From Aquibacillus salsiterrae (GTDB taxonomy: Bacteria; Bacillota; Bacilli; Bacillales; Amphibacillaceae), in contig NZ_JAMQKC010000004.1 of the NCBI RefSeq assembly GCF_028416595.1, positions 86,642 to 150,641 of the forward strand: DNA of 64,000 nt, read 5' to 3'. The translations under genes and the position numbers were made by a program. Positions 1 to 8,541 of this stretch are shown piece after piece. The notes beneath the pieces were generated by a model. The model had not been told where the DNA came from. It saw only the letters and a list, made by a program, of their open reading frames with translations, and ran no database searches. Numbering within the stretch: position 1 is the stretch's first letter; each line of letters starts with the position of its first letter.

Positions 1-670
1 CGCCATTGTTGCGCAAATCTACTATCCAATGCTCAACATCACGATAAGTTGTTTTTGCGTCTACCATTTGTTCAATAGTAGATTGGTTGAAACTATTAAT
101 CGCCATATAGCCAACATTTCCAGCGAGCTTGTCAGCAAATACGGTCGGAAACGAAATCTTTTTTCTCGTTAATGTTTTGGTAAACGTACTATCCGTTTCC
201 GGGCGATAAAAGGTGATCGATACCGTTGTTCCCTCTGGTCCAGTGATTTTGGCAATCGTTTGTTCCAAAGTTAAGTCAGATATTACTTCTCCACCAACGG
301 AAACGATTTGGTCATTTGGCTCGACGCCACCTTCATCTGCTGCACTATTAGGAAAAACTTGCGTAATAACAGCTTGCTCATTCACCGCCTGGACGGCAAC
401 ACCTATACCAACATAGGAATTATTGAGGCCATCACTGAATTGTTGAAACTCTTCTGCTGTAAAGTAAACCGAATAGTCATCAAGCTGTGCAACAATCTCA
501 TCAATTGTCGGTTGATTAAGTACCTCTTCCCCAACTGGGTCGACATAATAACGATCAACTAGTGTACGAACATCATCAATCGCCGCCCCACTCGCCTGCA
601 GTGGCATACTTAATAGAATAATAAATGATAGGAATGCGACCAAATTGGTCATGCTTTTTTTGAAATACAA
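1..670 (-). CDS. S41-family carboxyl-terminal processing protease (5' part, runs off the window)
   Basis: The minus strand is open from a TTG at 670 to the window edge. AGGAGG lies 9 bases before that TTG; an in-frame ATG at 652 is a weaker alternative. The product begins with a basic, then hydrophobic signal or anchor segment (about residues 1-27). A short N-terminal helical domain follows, then a PDZ-like domain around GIGVAVQ and the pattern GVEPNDQIVSVGG. The C-terminal start of the catalytic fold (VGYMAINSFNQSTIEQ) is present, but the Ser-Lys catalytic pair would lie beyond base 1. These enzymes cleave exported proteins from the C-terminal side; CtpB of B. subtilis acts in sporulation signalling. 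Which paralogue this is cannot be told. Confidence 0.9.
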   Translation of the reverse strand, partial: MYFKKSMTNLVAFLSFIILLSMPLQASGAAIDDVRTLVDRYYVDPVGEEVLNQPTIDEIVAQLDDYSVYFTAEEFQQFSDGLNNSYVGIGVAVQAVNEQAVITQVFPNSAADEGGVEPNDQIVSVGGEVISDLTLEQTIAKITGPEGTTVSITFYRPETDSTFTKTLTRKKISFPTVFADKLAGNVGYMAINSFNQSTIEQMVDAKTTYRDVEHWIVDLRNNG

Positions 671-771
671 GATCAGAATCCTCCTAGTTTTGGTTAATAG
701 TAAAATTGTAGAGTGAAAGACAGGAGAGGTCAATAGAATCGTGAGGAGAGAATTAGATTGAGGTGTATCTC

Positions 772-819
772 ATAGGTAGAATTATTGCTTATTTGTCTTC
801 AGACAGGGTCAGACACCAG
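772..819. repeat. Dispersed repeat copy at the left edge of the accessory island
   Basis: This stretch (taggtagaattattgc ... gacagggtcagacaccagg) is a near copy of 16265-16311. Both contain the half-palindrome gtcagRcacc seen throughout the island. The two copies bracket 15.5 kb of accessory DNA. Confidence 0.6.
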
Positions 820-850
820 GCCACTGCGTAAACCTTGTTAAATAAGTTAA

Positions 851-2101
851 TCAATAAATCAAACTGACCAAGGCTTTTCCTTTTACCTGCGGATTATCCT
901 CTAGCGCTTCTCGCAACATCGAAAGCTTGTCTTGTGTTTTTTCTTGCTCCTGTTGTAAATACTCTTCCCTGGTCTTTACGCCCTGATCACGGCGTTTCTC
1001 TCGCTGATATTCAGTGTTTCTACGTTTTTTTTCTCCTGGTCCGATGATCGTTTGTAATAACTTTTGTTCTTCTTCAGTCACATCTAACCAATTGATTAAT
1101 TTCTTGTTGCTGATATTGTACCCTGCACCTGGATATCCTTTTTCAATCGCAATACGGTTTGCTTCTTCATTATTTCGTGCTTTCCACGCCTTCTCGGCAC
1201 TTCTCGTGGCCCTTTCTACTTCTTTAAGGGTTAAAGGTACTGTGAACTGTAAATTCAACGTCATGGTCTGATTAAGAGCTTCTGTCGGGTCGTTGGTATA
1301 ACAACATAACCAATAGCGATACAAAAAACATATCAACTCTCGTTCTCCAGTAACCTCAAAATCTCGTAATTCCACTAATTTTACTAAATCAAGTAATCTA
1401 GCATAATGCAACTTATAGGTGGTAAACAGTTGTGCAACTTTATTTTTTCGCCCCGTACGTTTCTTTTTGGGCGGGTTTATTTCGTCATTTAGTTCTGGAA
1501 GGTAATCACTTTGAATCTGACGTAACTCATAACGATAATCGTGACGATACTCTGCGTACACTTCAGCACCGTTTTTTGAGTTCGTAGATCCTGCAATACG
1601 AAACACCCTCGCAGCGTCTGCTGCCTTCGGATCCCCACCAAGGTCCTGCAACTTAGCTAACAAATAATTTTGGACAGCTTGCCATAAAGGCAACGCTTTA
1701 TATGGTAACGGTTCTAATAACCATATAAGAACAATCCCTTGTCCAGAAAAGATGATTAAATTCGGTTCTGGTATTGATTCACCATAAAATTCGTGCTCTA
1801 ACTTTCCCATAACCCAAGACGGGTCGTAATTGAACAAATAAAAGTCTAAATCTACATATAGGGAGCGTAGCTGGCGAATGTTTTCTATGCCACGCTTTGG
1901 TCGAAAGAATGTATTCTGACTAAAGAAAACATCCTCTCCTAGCCACCTAGTGAGTTGCTGAGCTAGTTCTTCCGGTTTGTAATGATATTGCCTAAAGTGA
2001 CCTTGCTCGGTCTTCTTTGCAATGGTGATAAAACCGTCAGCTCCATTGTGGTGAAACCAGGCATGATACTGAGCTTGTTTTGCAGCATTCCTAATTTCCA
2101 T
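851..2101 (-). CDS. Plasmid-type replication protein with a primase-like (AEP) domain
   Basis: 416 residues from the ATG at 2101, which has GGAAGGAG 8 bases upstream; a longer reading frame to 2275 lacks such a site. Motifs typical of archaeo-eukaryotic-primase-like plasmid initiators are visible: an Asp-x-Asp pair in LYVDLDF (residues 84-86), SGQGIVLIWLLEPL (about 119-132) and ARVFRIAGSTNSK (about 164-176). The C-terminal third is charged and probably coiled-coil. Such proteins prime or initiate replication of Gram-positive plasmids and integrative elements. No partition, relaxase or second replication gene is close, so this is probably a remnant of an integrated plasmid. The assignment rests on motifs alone. 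Confidence 0.6.
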   Translation of the reverse strand: MEIRNAAKQAQYHAWFHHNGADGFITIAKKTEQGHFRQYHYKPEELAQQLTRWLGEDVFFSQNTFFRPKRGIENIRQLRSLYVDLDFYLFNYDPSWVMGKLEHEFYGESIPEPNLIIFSGQGIVLIWLLEPLPYKALPLWQAVQNYLLAKLQDLGGDPKAADAARVFRIAGSTNSKNGAEVYAEYRHDYRYELRQIQSDYLPELNDEINPPKKKRTGRKNKVAQLFTTYKLHYARLLDLVKLVELRDFEVTGERELICFLYRYWLCCYTNDPTEALNQTMTLNLQFTVPLTLKEVERATRSAEKAWKARNNEEANRIAIEKGYPGAGYNISNKKLINWLDVTEEEQKLLQTIIGPGEKKRRNTEYQREKRRDQGVKTREEYLQQEQEKTQDKLSMLREALEDNPQVKGKALVSLIY

Positions 2102-2550
2102 AATTTTTTCTCCTTCCCTAGTGGAAAGGAATCTACACCTGTGGTATATTTGAAACAGAAAATTTAAAAAAGGATACAAAGATACCTTTAATAAAGGGTT
2201 ATACTTTTTGATGTGTATTCCTTTCCTGCTCGAGAAACTCCCAATGGCCGCCAAACCTAGGGGAGTTTTTCTCATTTCTAGACAAATTTTTTCCTTTCTC
2301 TTATTCTATCACCGAAAATCCGACGTTTCTATTAAAATATTAAAAAAACTATCTTTTAAAGAATGATGTTTATATTACCCTTATAGAGAGGATTGGCAAT
2401 TTTCTTTATCATCCCTAATATGCTTATAAAATTAAACCTTCACATCTAGTTTATTTTTTACTGCTATTAATAATATCACAATATTGGTATTTAAATTGCT
2501 ATGATTTACGGTTATAACACTATTAATTTTGGTAGTTTATGATTTGAAGT
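2102..2550. other. AT-rich gap upstream of the rep-like gene
   Basis: About 450 bases without a convincing gene. It contains the inverted repeat at 2233-2274 in the leader of the rep-like gene; 2280-2530 is very AT-rich. No iterons or DnaA-box cluster were seen by eye. Confidence 0.5.
2233..2274 (-). promoter_or_regulatory. Inverted repeat in the leader of the rep-like gene
   Basis: gagaaactccc (2233-2243) and gggagtttttctc (2262-2274) are near-perfect inverted repeats with an 18-base loop, about 130 bases before the rep start codon. On the rep strand it would form an RNA hairpin. Plasmid rep leaders often carry attenuator hairpins targeted by antisense RNA; that role is only inferred here. 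Confidence 0.4.
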
Positions 2551-2889
2551 TTATTGAGAATCCCCCCATCCATCGAACCGTGTTTGCTGTACCTTTGAGA
2601 AAATTTCCCATAATAAGGCAACTAAATAATCGGCTTTATCCTGGTCACTTTTTTCTGCATCTATGGCTGTATCAACAATTGCCGTTTCCCAACGGCGAAT
2701 ATCCTCCATTAAATACCACTGCAGCTGATGTAGCTCCTCTCTTGCCGTTACTTGTTTTTCTTTTGGGGCATAACTCATATCTACTGGATCCTTTTTCAAA
2801 AGTTTAACCACCCATCCACCATAACGTTTACTGACATAAAGGTTATGGTATTTATATGGATAAGGCTTAGGCAAAACGTTTCGTTTCAC
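2551..2889 (-). CDS. Hypothetical protein next to rep
   Basis: 112 residues. The N-terminal half is basic with many aromatics (PKPYPYKYHNLYVSKRYGGW, residues 8-27); the C-terminal half is acidic and helical. There is no signal peptide, membrane segment or motif I recognise. It lies about 450 bases upstream of the rep-like gene on the same strand and may belong to the same element. The start at 2889 has only a weak ribosome site. It is real by length and residue use, but its function is unknown. Confidence 0.5.
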   Translation of the reverse strand: MKRNVLPKPYPYKYHNLYVSKRYGGWVVKLLKKDPVDMSYAPKEKQVTAREELHQLQWYLMEDIRRWETAIVDTAIDAEKSDQDKADYLVALLWEIFSKVQQTRFDGWGDSQ

Positions 2890-2935
2890 ATGTCTTAAAC
2901 CACATGAAGGGAAGATATTGGGGTTGAAGTAAAAA

Positions 2936-2975
2936 AATAAAAGCCATAGACCGTCAATGATCTATGGCTTTTATT
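2936..2975. terminator. Bidirectional hairpin terminator
   Basis: aataaaagccataga / tctatggcttttatt form a 15-bp stem with a 10-base loop, with T-runs on both strands. It separates the rep block from the gene starting at 3069. Confidence 0.8.
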
Positions 2976-3068
2976 TGTAATTTAAAATAACTGTTATCAT
3001 TATTTGCCTTTAAAGCGCATATTTATTTATTAACAGGACAAAGTTAGAAAATAAGGTTGGTGATCATA

Positions 3069-3473
3069 GTGAAAAAAAAGAATTTTATTCTAATATTCTT
3101 TTTAAGTATAACTATTGCAGTAATTTCATTTTTTAGCGTTTCATTAATGGCTAATCAAAAAAAATCTTCAGATGAACCTCTTGTAATAAATAATAAAGAG
3201 GTATCGTCTAAATATTTTAATGATTTAAACGAAAGAACCGCAGACTTAGGAGAAAGCATTATTAAAAAGCTAGATGGGACTAAATTTCAGCTTAATACTA
3301 TTTTATTACGTGCTGAAAAGTATCCAACTCAAGTAATCTACATAAAATCTATTAAAAATACAACGTTAAAAGAAAAACAAAATATAAAAAATACAATTCA
3401 TAATATAATTCAGTCGAAAAATTTCAGTGAAAAAGAAAAATTTGAAATAGTATTTAGAGAAAATAAAAGTTAA
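3069..3473 (+). CDS. Small membrane-anchored or secreted hypothetical protein
   Basis: About 134 residues if started at the GTG at 3069 (GTG AAA AAA AAG); in-frame TTG 3057 and GTG 3060 are alternatives. The N-terminus is a Lys-rich stretch followed by a hydrophobic run of about 22 residues without a lipobox cysteine, so an uncleaved anchor or Sec signal. The rest is hydrophilic and very Lys/Asn-rich. The gene is more AT-rich than the chromosome around it. It ends one base before the convergent gene at 3474-3902. No family recognised. Confidence 0.55.
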   Translation: MKKKNFILIFFLSITIAVISFFSVSLMANQKKSSDEPLVINNKEVSSKYFNDLNERTADLGESIIKKLDGTKFQLNTILLRAEKYPTQVIYIKSIKNTTLKEKQNIKNTIHNIIQSKNFSEKEKFEIVFRENKS

Positions 3474-3902
3474 TTAATCTCTTATTCTAACAGTAACCGT
3501 TTCATTAAATCCATTTACATCAAATCCTATAACAAACTCTGCTTTGTTATTATCACCATCTACATATGAATTTAAGTCCGTTAATACAACACAATCTTGA
3601 CCGCTAGAATCCGGATATATATAACCATAAGCTACGAAGTCCCTTCCACTTGGATCTTGTTCTTCAACGATAAAATTACCATTATTACTTGGACTCATAT
3701 CAAACACACAAATTTCTAAGTTTCCACCACCAGAACTAACTTGAATTTCTTCATATGAATCTGTTGTGAGATAAAGTCCACCTTCATATAACAAATCCCA
3801 TTCTCCTGCACCATATTGAATTCCACCACTAGCAAATACTGATGATGGAATTGCCACAGTGATTAGTGTAAAAACAGTTAAAATAATAAATATTTTTTTC
3901 AT
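3474..3902 (-). CDS. Secreted hypothetical protein with signal peptide
   Basis: 142 residues with a clean Sec signal peptide (MKKIFIILTVFTLI, cleavage probably after VFAS near residue 25). The mature part of about 117 residues is rich in Gly, Asp and aromatics and predicted to be beta. It contains two cysteines (in EICVFD and QDCVVL) that could form a disulphide. GGAGATAG lies before the ATG at 3902. It converges on the 3069-3473 gene with no spacer and ends in a hairpin region of neither gene. No recognised family. Confidence 0.6.
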   Translation of the reverse strand: MKKIFIILTVFTLITVAIPSSVFASGGIQYGAGEWDLLYEGGLYLTTDSYEEIQVSSGGGNLEICVFDMSPSNNGNFIVEEQDPSGRDFVAYGYIYPDSSGQDCVVLTDLNSYVDGDNNKAEFVIGFDVNGFNETVTVRIRD

Positions 3903-3952
3903 TTCTCTATCTCCTTTTTATGTATTTATTTTACATATTCTATATTTTTATA

Positions 3953-3983
3953 AAAAACCTTCCATAATTGGAAGGTTTTTTGT
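3953..3983. terminator. Hairpin terminator
   Basis: aaaaaaccttcc / ggaaggtttttt form a perfect 12-bp stem with a 6-base loop (ataatt). It lies upstream of the 142-residue gene and downstream of the recombinase block. Confidence 0.75.
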
Positions 3984-4116
3984 CAACGGTACCGGACCGA
4001 AGGGAGGATAAGGAGTTGACAAACCCTCCATACCAAGACGCTAGGAACGACGAAAGGAGTGATAAGGGGCGTACTTCCCCCGTTCATCTTCTCGATATAG
4101 AAGGTCACCAGGAATA

Positions 4117-4422
4117 TCATTTAAAGCAAATTCTTATAATGACTTCCTCCATCATGGCTTTCCCGTATAAATTATATTGTGCCGGTTGTTCTTTGGCCTT
4201 TCGTTTCCAACTTCCTACAGATTCTTGCAGTCGTTTAACATGATCCTTTTGAAGATCCAACTCCTTTTGCTGTTTTTTGTTTTTCTCCTCCAATAAACGA
4301 AGGTGTTGTTCTAAAAGGCGATTTCGTTCCTCTAAATCATGTATCTTTTGTTGAAAATACTTCTTTTCCATTTCTATGTTAACTGACATTTCCATTCTCT
4401 CTTTATCGTAAATAACGTTCAC
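4117..4422 (-). CDS. Small coiled-coil protein overlapping the recombinase gene
   Basis: 101 residues, almost entirely a charged coiled coil (KIHDLEERNRLLEQHLRLLE, then repeated Lys/Gln/Leu heptads) with a basic C-terminus. Its start at 4422 overlaps the 3' end of the recombinase reading frame by 20 bases, which implies translational coupling. A tyrosine recombinase followed by a small coiled-coil protein resembles TnpC of Tn554-like and recombinase-in-trio elements, although only one recombinase is present here. That parallel is inference from layout and composition, not from sequence identity. Confidence 0.6.
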   Translation of the reverse strand: MNVIYDKERMEMSVNIEMEKKYFQQKIHDLEERNRLLEQHLRLLEEKNKKQQKELDLQKDHVKRLQESVGSWKRKAKEQPAQYNLYGKAMMEEVIIRICFK

Positions 4423-5408
4423 CTAAATCCCAACGGTCTTTCCCGTGGCCAATTTCACTGTGTACCTGGTCAATCACTTCTTTTAATTGCATATATACAG
4501 ACTGGTCTTGAGTAGTAAGTATTCCATAATCTGCATCTCTACCCACGTCTCGATTATTCATGATACGGTCCATCATAGCTTTCCCTTCTGCATAAATCCC
4601 TTTTTCCTTCAGCAACTCTTGAAGTCTTCTCCGACAATAACTATGCCGGAAACCATGGGTACCACGACCATTCTGGTTGATTCCAGCTTTTTTACATACC
4701 ACATATACCCCTTTTCGAACCGTAGCTTCTTTCACTGAAACCAAACGTTCTTCAGGTCCCTTTCCTCCAACCATGCGAAGAATATCTTTTTCAAAATACA
4801 AAGGGACAGGTGTTTTTCGAAAACGACCTCCTTTGGTAATTCCGTTTCCATCCTCTATATCTAATCGAATAGAATGTCCATCCAATTTAAAATGGTTTCA
4901 CCTGAACATTAGTCGCTTCCCGAACACGGAGTCCTAAATGATAACAAAGCGAAATAGCCTCTCTTACCCCTTTCGATACTAACGAAGCGATCAATTCAAA
5001 TTCCTCTAGTGCATAACTTCTATCCTCTGGTTTCTTTAATTCCTCCCACATGATGACGCGCTTTTTGGGAACGAATTGAACTGGATCAAGTCCAAGCTGG
5101 TTACTTCGGATATTCATCCCTTCTTGAAGGTGCCGTAAAGACGTTTCAATGTTCTGCAGGTGGCCTCCACTACGCCCCTTATCTTTCTTATCATCGAGAT
5201 ATTGCAGGTAATGTTCTTCGGTCAGCGCATAAATACTTCTAACCTGATATTCTTGTCGAACCCATTTCACAAAGTTTTGAGCAGCCGACAAGGTCTCTTT
5301 TACTTGCTTAATTGAATGAATTTCTTTTCTCCCCTGAAGTCGTGCTTCTCGTTTACTTTCACCAATTTTATTTACGGCTGTAATGGCTACCTTTACCTCA
5401 TGAACCAT
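4403..5408 (-). pseudogene. Tyrosine recombinase (integrase), split by a +1 frameshift
   Basis: Two abutting reading frames make one integrase of about 335-345 residues. The 5' part (to 4887) carries the SAM-like core-binding domain and box I (GLRVREATNVQVK). The 3' part (from about 4890) resumes with KLDGHSIRLDIEDGNG, then HGFRHSY (the His-x-x-Arg box), and ends IGHGKDRWDLGERYLR, whose Tyr fits the catalytic position. The frame is lost at 4894-4895: removing one G of the gg restores KHFKLDG. GGGAGAAG precedes the ATG at 5408. A sequencing error cannot be excluded. The gene overlaps the coiled-coil gene at 4117-4422. Confidence 0.8.
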
Positions 5409-5671
5409 ACTGCTTCTCCCTTTTCGTCCCACTTTTATCACATCCTTTCAAAGAAAATCGTTTATCATTTGGTGTATGATCTTTCTATCAATCTAAAAAC
5501 AAAACTCTTGGGCTATAGCGTTCTTTAACCAACCCTGTCATAAGGTGTGGTATTTAAAGAAAGATCTTTTGTCTATCCAATTATCAAAGGACAACTATTT
5601 AACCTCATCATTGAGTCCGCTCTTTTTTATAGAGGGGAGCTATTAACCCTCTGTCTTTTCATCCATTTCAT

Positions 5672-5825
5672 TTATGCTCCCGTGTCTTCCATTCGGTCGA
5701 GCTGATAGCGTCTCTCATTGACATCTATCTGTTCCCTTTTCTCCTTACCTTCTTCCTTGGCTTGGAGGTTCAATCGATCTTCCTTCCATTGATCGAGTCT
5801 TTTCTTCTAAAGTTTTATACTCCAT
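5672..5825 (-). pseudogene. Small charged coiled-coil gene with a +1 homopolymer frameshift
   Basis: Read from the ATG at 5825 (GGAAGG before it), the frame gives MEYKTLEE. It then switches by one base in an AAAA run (near 5799) to RLDQWKEDRLNLQAKEE and continues in good frame to the TAA at 5672. Removing one A gives a 50-residue Glu/Lys/Arg-rich helix. The continuity on both sides of one homopolymer supports a genuine gene that is broken or mis-sequenced. It sits upstream of the integrase on the same strand. Function unknown. Confidence 0.4.
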
Positions 5826-5879
5826 CGTCCTTCCATCGATTAGAGTCGGATGATCTTAAATCCATTGATCAAACCATTC

Positions 5880-6145
5880 TTTACCGTTATCTCCTGTGCC
5901 TTATTCCCTTGCAGAAGAGCTGACTACACTGACTTTCCTTCGTGTAGTCGTTACTTATCCAGCGAAATACTCCGAATCCAAGGCCGGCACCTGGAATCTG
6001 AGGGAGGAACTTTTATAAACCGCCCCATCCTTGGCGATCGAACCTTTACGGCGTCCTGCAATCCGGCTACCTATTTTGTGTTGAATAATGAACGTCGTAG
6101 CAACCCGCCCATTGCAATACTCCTTAGGACGATATAGCGTCCAAG
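5880..6145 (-). ncRNA. Candidate structured RNA (unassigned)
   Basis: Between the recombinase block and 6.17 kb there is no convincing gene, yet the segment is more GC-rich than its surroundings and has nested inverted repeats. An 8-bp stem gactacac/gtgtagtc (5922-5929 with 5942-5949) lies inside gtgcc/ggcac (5896-5900 with 5986-5990), and a separate 5-bp hairpin ggacg/cgtcc is at 6127-6142. The minus strand is the purine-rich one, as for transcripts here. No known RNA family was recognised. Structure by eye is weak evidence. Confidence 0.3.
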
Positions 6146-6174
6146 TAATTGTTCTCTATACCTCTCATCTATGT

Positions 6175-6535
6175 AAAAAAGTCCATACCTAAAGATGATT
6201 CATTACACATTCCTCTACGGTATACCGCATTTCATGTAATTCCTCTCCAGGCATGGACTTTTGATTTTTCTATTCAGCTTCTAACAGTGTAATAAAGTTT
6301 AACATCTTATCTGTCACACAAAAAAGCCCTTATTGGACATGTGGACAGACTTCCTCCTAGAAATCTACACCACCCACCAATAGGGCTTATCTCTTCAAAA
6401 TCAGGCTCCATAGAGCAAATAAAAAACTTTATGCTCTAATTCTATCAAATTATTCAATAAATGGATATACCTGATTCCGCAAAAAAGCCCTATAGGCACA
6501 CCTCTCCCAAAAGGAATGATTGACCCATAGGGCAT
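6175..6535 (-). repeat. Three related long hairpins in series
   Basis: Inverted repeats at 6175-6262 (aaaaaagtccatacct / aggcatggactttt), 6320-6390 (aaaaaagccctTattgg / ccaatagggctt) and 6481-6535 (aaaaaagccctatagg / cccatagggcatt) share the arm pattern and are spaced about 150 bases apart. On the minus strand each ends in a T-run like a terminator, and each loop carries an AGGAGG- or GGAGAGG-like purine box. They may be degenerate copies of one attenuator or mobile hairpin. Confidence 0.45.
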
Positions 6536-6539
6536 TACT

Positions 6540-7044
6540 CTCATACATGAAAATCCCTTGAAAATAAGGAATTTCTTTTGAATGTTTACTATATAGCATT
6601 AACCGACAGACTTTAACGTCTTTTTTAGACACACTGGTAGTGTCTATTTGTTGAGTCCCAAAGACCCCACTGTTTAATAACTACACCGCTGCAGAGCGCT
6701 TGCTCCGCGCAAAAAATAAACAAAATTAAATAAATATATAACTTTAATATAAGACAATGTTTCTGGAATTTCAAGAAATATCTCGTTTACAAATGTTCTG
6801 TTTTACTTAAACCTTTTAAAAAAACAAAAAATGAAGGGTATAGAAGGGACTATCTCTAATAACGGAATTTAAGGGGGATATTTTACCTCTACCCTCTTCA
6901 ATGGTTGCTTTGTGATTAAAAACCTGAACAAATTTTTTATGGCATAAAGTAAAGATTTGTTATGATTAAACACATATATAACATAAAGAGGTATAATATC
7001 CTCTATTACCACCTGGGTCATGTTAGGCGAAAGGAATGTTACAA
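6540..7044. other. AT-rich gap upstream of the sigma-like gene
   Basis: About 500 bases with no supportable gene. A possible -10-like tataac region lies near 6970-7000. Nothing else recognised. Confidence 0.4.
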
Positions 7045-7821
7045 ATGGATTTTGTTACCTTGCACCAATGCTTTAAGGAAGAATCAGTTGATGACCCTAT
7101 TATTATAGAGTTTTTACACAACTGGCTACCTAAAAAAGTAAAGTATTTAGCGAATGAAGTTGCTGTAGAAATGAATACAAAATTAAGAAATGATGATTTT
7201 GAAGCAATCACAGGAAAATTAATCATTTTAATAGTCGAGAAGATAGAAGAAGTAGAACCAGGAGTTCCCTTTCGGTCGTGGATCTGCCAATCTACAAAGT
7301 GGGTAACCAAAAACTTCATCCGTAAAAAGAAAGCTATTCTCATAGATACATCGGAAAATAACAATTCCATATCTAATTTTTGTACAGAAGAAGAACTAGA
7401 TGATTTTATGAATGAAGAACATAGTTTAGATAGCACAATGTTAATTCAATTTGCTTTAGAAGACTTCAATATGACTATTGATCAACTTAGTGATAAAACA
7501 AGAATTAATATACAAACTTTAAAGAAAATTATTAATGGTAAAATGATGCCCTGGAAATTAACAATAGAAGAAGTAGCTCAAATTCTCCATACGTTAAATA
7601 TATCTATCGATGAATTTATTAAAGGCTTGAAAAATAAAACAATTATTATTAATTCTAAGGACGTAAATATAGATGGAATCCAATTACCTAGAGCAAAGAA
7701 TATGAATAAAAGAGAACAAAAAAAAGCTATGATTGATATGGAAAAGCAAATTATGGTTCAAGACGAAGCAGAAGAAAGAGATGAGTTTATTCAAACTCTC
7801 AAAAATTTTGTTAATCGATAA
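7045..7821 (+). CDS. Sigma-factor-like protein with a C-terminal helix-turn-helix
   Basis: 258 residues from the ATG at 7045 (AAAGGA 8 bases upstream; ATG 7036 is too close to it). Residues about 55-100 resemble sigma-70 region 2: VPFRSWICQSTKWVTKNFIR matches the conserved FRSWLYxIAxNxxxDxxR pattern. The middle (about 135-195) looks like an Xre-type HTH, with DQLSDKTRINIQTLKKIING followed by a second helix-rich repeat. The C-terminus is charged. A sigma-like domain joined to an HTH in place of region 4 is unusual. The last 31 bases overlap the convergent ImmA gene. It could be a mobile-element regulator. Confidence 0.5.
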   Translation: MDFVTLHQCFKEESVDDPIIIEFLHNWLPKKVKYLANEVAVEMNTKLRNDDFEAITGKLIILIVEKIEEVEPGVPFRSWICQSTKWVTKNFIRKKKAILIDTSENNNSISNFCTEEELDDFMNEEHSLDSTMLIQFALEDFNMTIDQLSDKTRINIQTLKKIINGKMMPWKLTIEEVAQILHTLNISIDEFIKGLKNKTIIINSKDVNIDGIQLPRAKNMNKREQKKAMIDMEKQIMVQDEAEERDEFIQTLKNFVNR

Positions 7822-8264
7822 ATTTCTAGACGTACCCATAAAGCTTGATTACTGACCTGAAATTTAGTCTGAATATCATTTAGAGGTACTCCCTTTTTAA
7901 TATGTTCCGTTAATAACTGTTGTGGTAAAAGTAATGAACCAGCAAATTCATCTGCTTCAGGTTCAACAAATGATTTACCAGTTTCAGGATCCTCAAACTC
8001 CCAAGGTTTGATATGGTGGTTTAATACAAAGTGGCCAAGTTCGTGAGCAAGCGAAAATCTACGTCTAAAAGGGTTTGTCTGAAAACGATTGACTGTAATT
8101 CTCATTTTATTAGCATCCAATTTAGCATCAATATCTAACTCTGTAGAAACTTCTCTTATCGTAAGACCTAACTTTGCTATTAAATCTTCAACTGGAATAG
8201 GCGGTTGATAATTATATTTTTCAATTAACTCCTTCGTTATGCGGCGAACATAAGCTGTACGCAT
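7791..8264 (-). CDS. ImmA/IrrE-family metallopeptidase
   Basis: 157 residues with the zinc-protease signature HELGH at residues 74-78 and a downstream EADEFAGSLLLP segment that supplies the third ligand, as in ImmA of ICEBs1 and IrrE. These proteases cleave or inactivate Xre-type repressors to derepress mobile elements. GAAGGAG precedes the ATG at 8264. Normally the repressor lies beside it in the same operon. Here the only HTH neighbour is the convergent sigma-like gene, with which it overlaps by 31 bases, so the two mRNAs would be antisense at their 3' ends. Confidence 0.9.
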   Translation of the reverse strand: MRTAYVRRITKELIEKYNYQPPIPVEDLIAKLGLTIREVSTELDIDAKLDANKMRITVNRFQTNPFRRRFSLAHELGHFVLNHHIKPWEFEDPETGKSFVEPEADEFAGSLLLPQQLLTEHIKKGVPLNDIQTKFQVSNQALWVRLEIYRLTKFLRV

Positions 8265-8300
8265 TGAGTTTCACTCCTTCTATAAGATTATTGTCAAATT

Positions 8301-8340
8301 AATTTAGCCACCTTGTTATACAGGTGGCTAAATTTTTTAA
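8301..8340. terminator. Hairpin terminator
   Basis: aatttagccacc / ggtggctaaatt form a 12-bp stem with a 10-base loop, followed by T6 on the plus strand. It lies between the ImmA gene and the gene at 8542. Confidence 0.7.
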
Positions 8341-8541
8341 AATAAATTTTCAAAAAACAAAAGATATCATATTGGTCAACACATATAAACTATAGGAAAC
8401 ATCATTTAAGACCCTGTTTTAAAATTTAGAGAAGGGAAGTGTTTAGATATGTTATTCCGTTACAAAGTCCCTTAAGAAATAACCAGCTTTTCAGTCACGT
8501 CATAGCAAGTCCTATAATAAATTGCCAAGGAGCGATGTTAC

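Noticed and set aside
5850..6137. 95-codon plus-strand frame
   Set aside because: No ribosome site, odd composition, and the opposite strand is the purine-rich one; better explained as structured non-coding DNA.
6450..6632. 60-codon minus-strand frame
   Set aside because: Runs through a hairpin of the repeat series, starts with GTG without a ribosome site.
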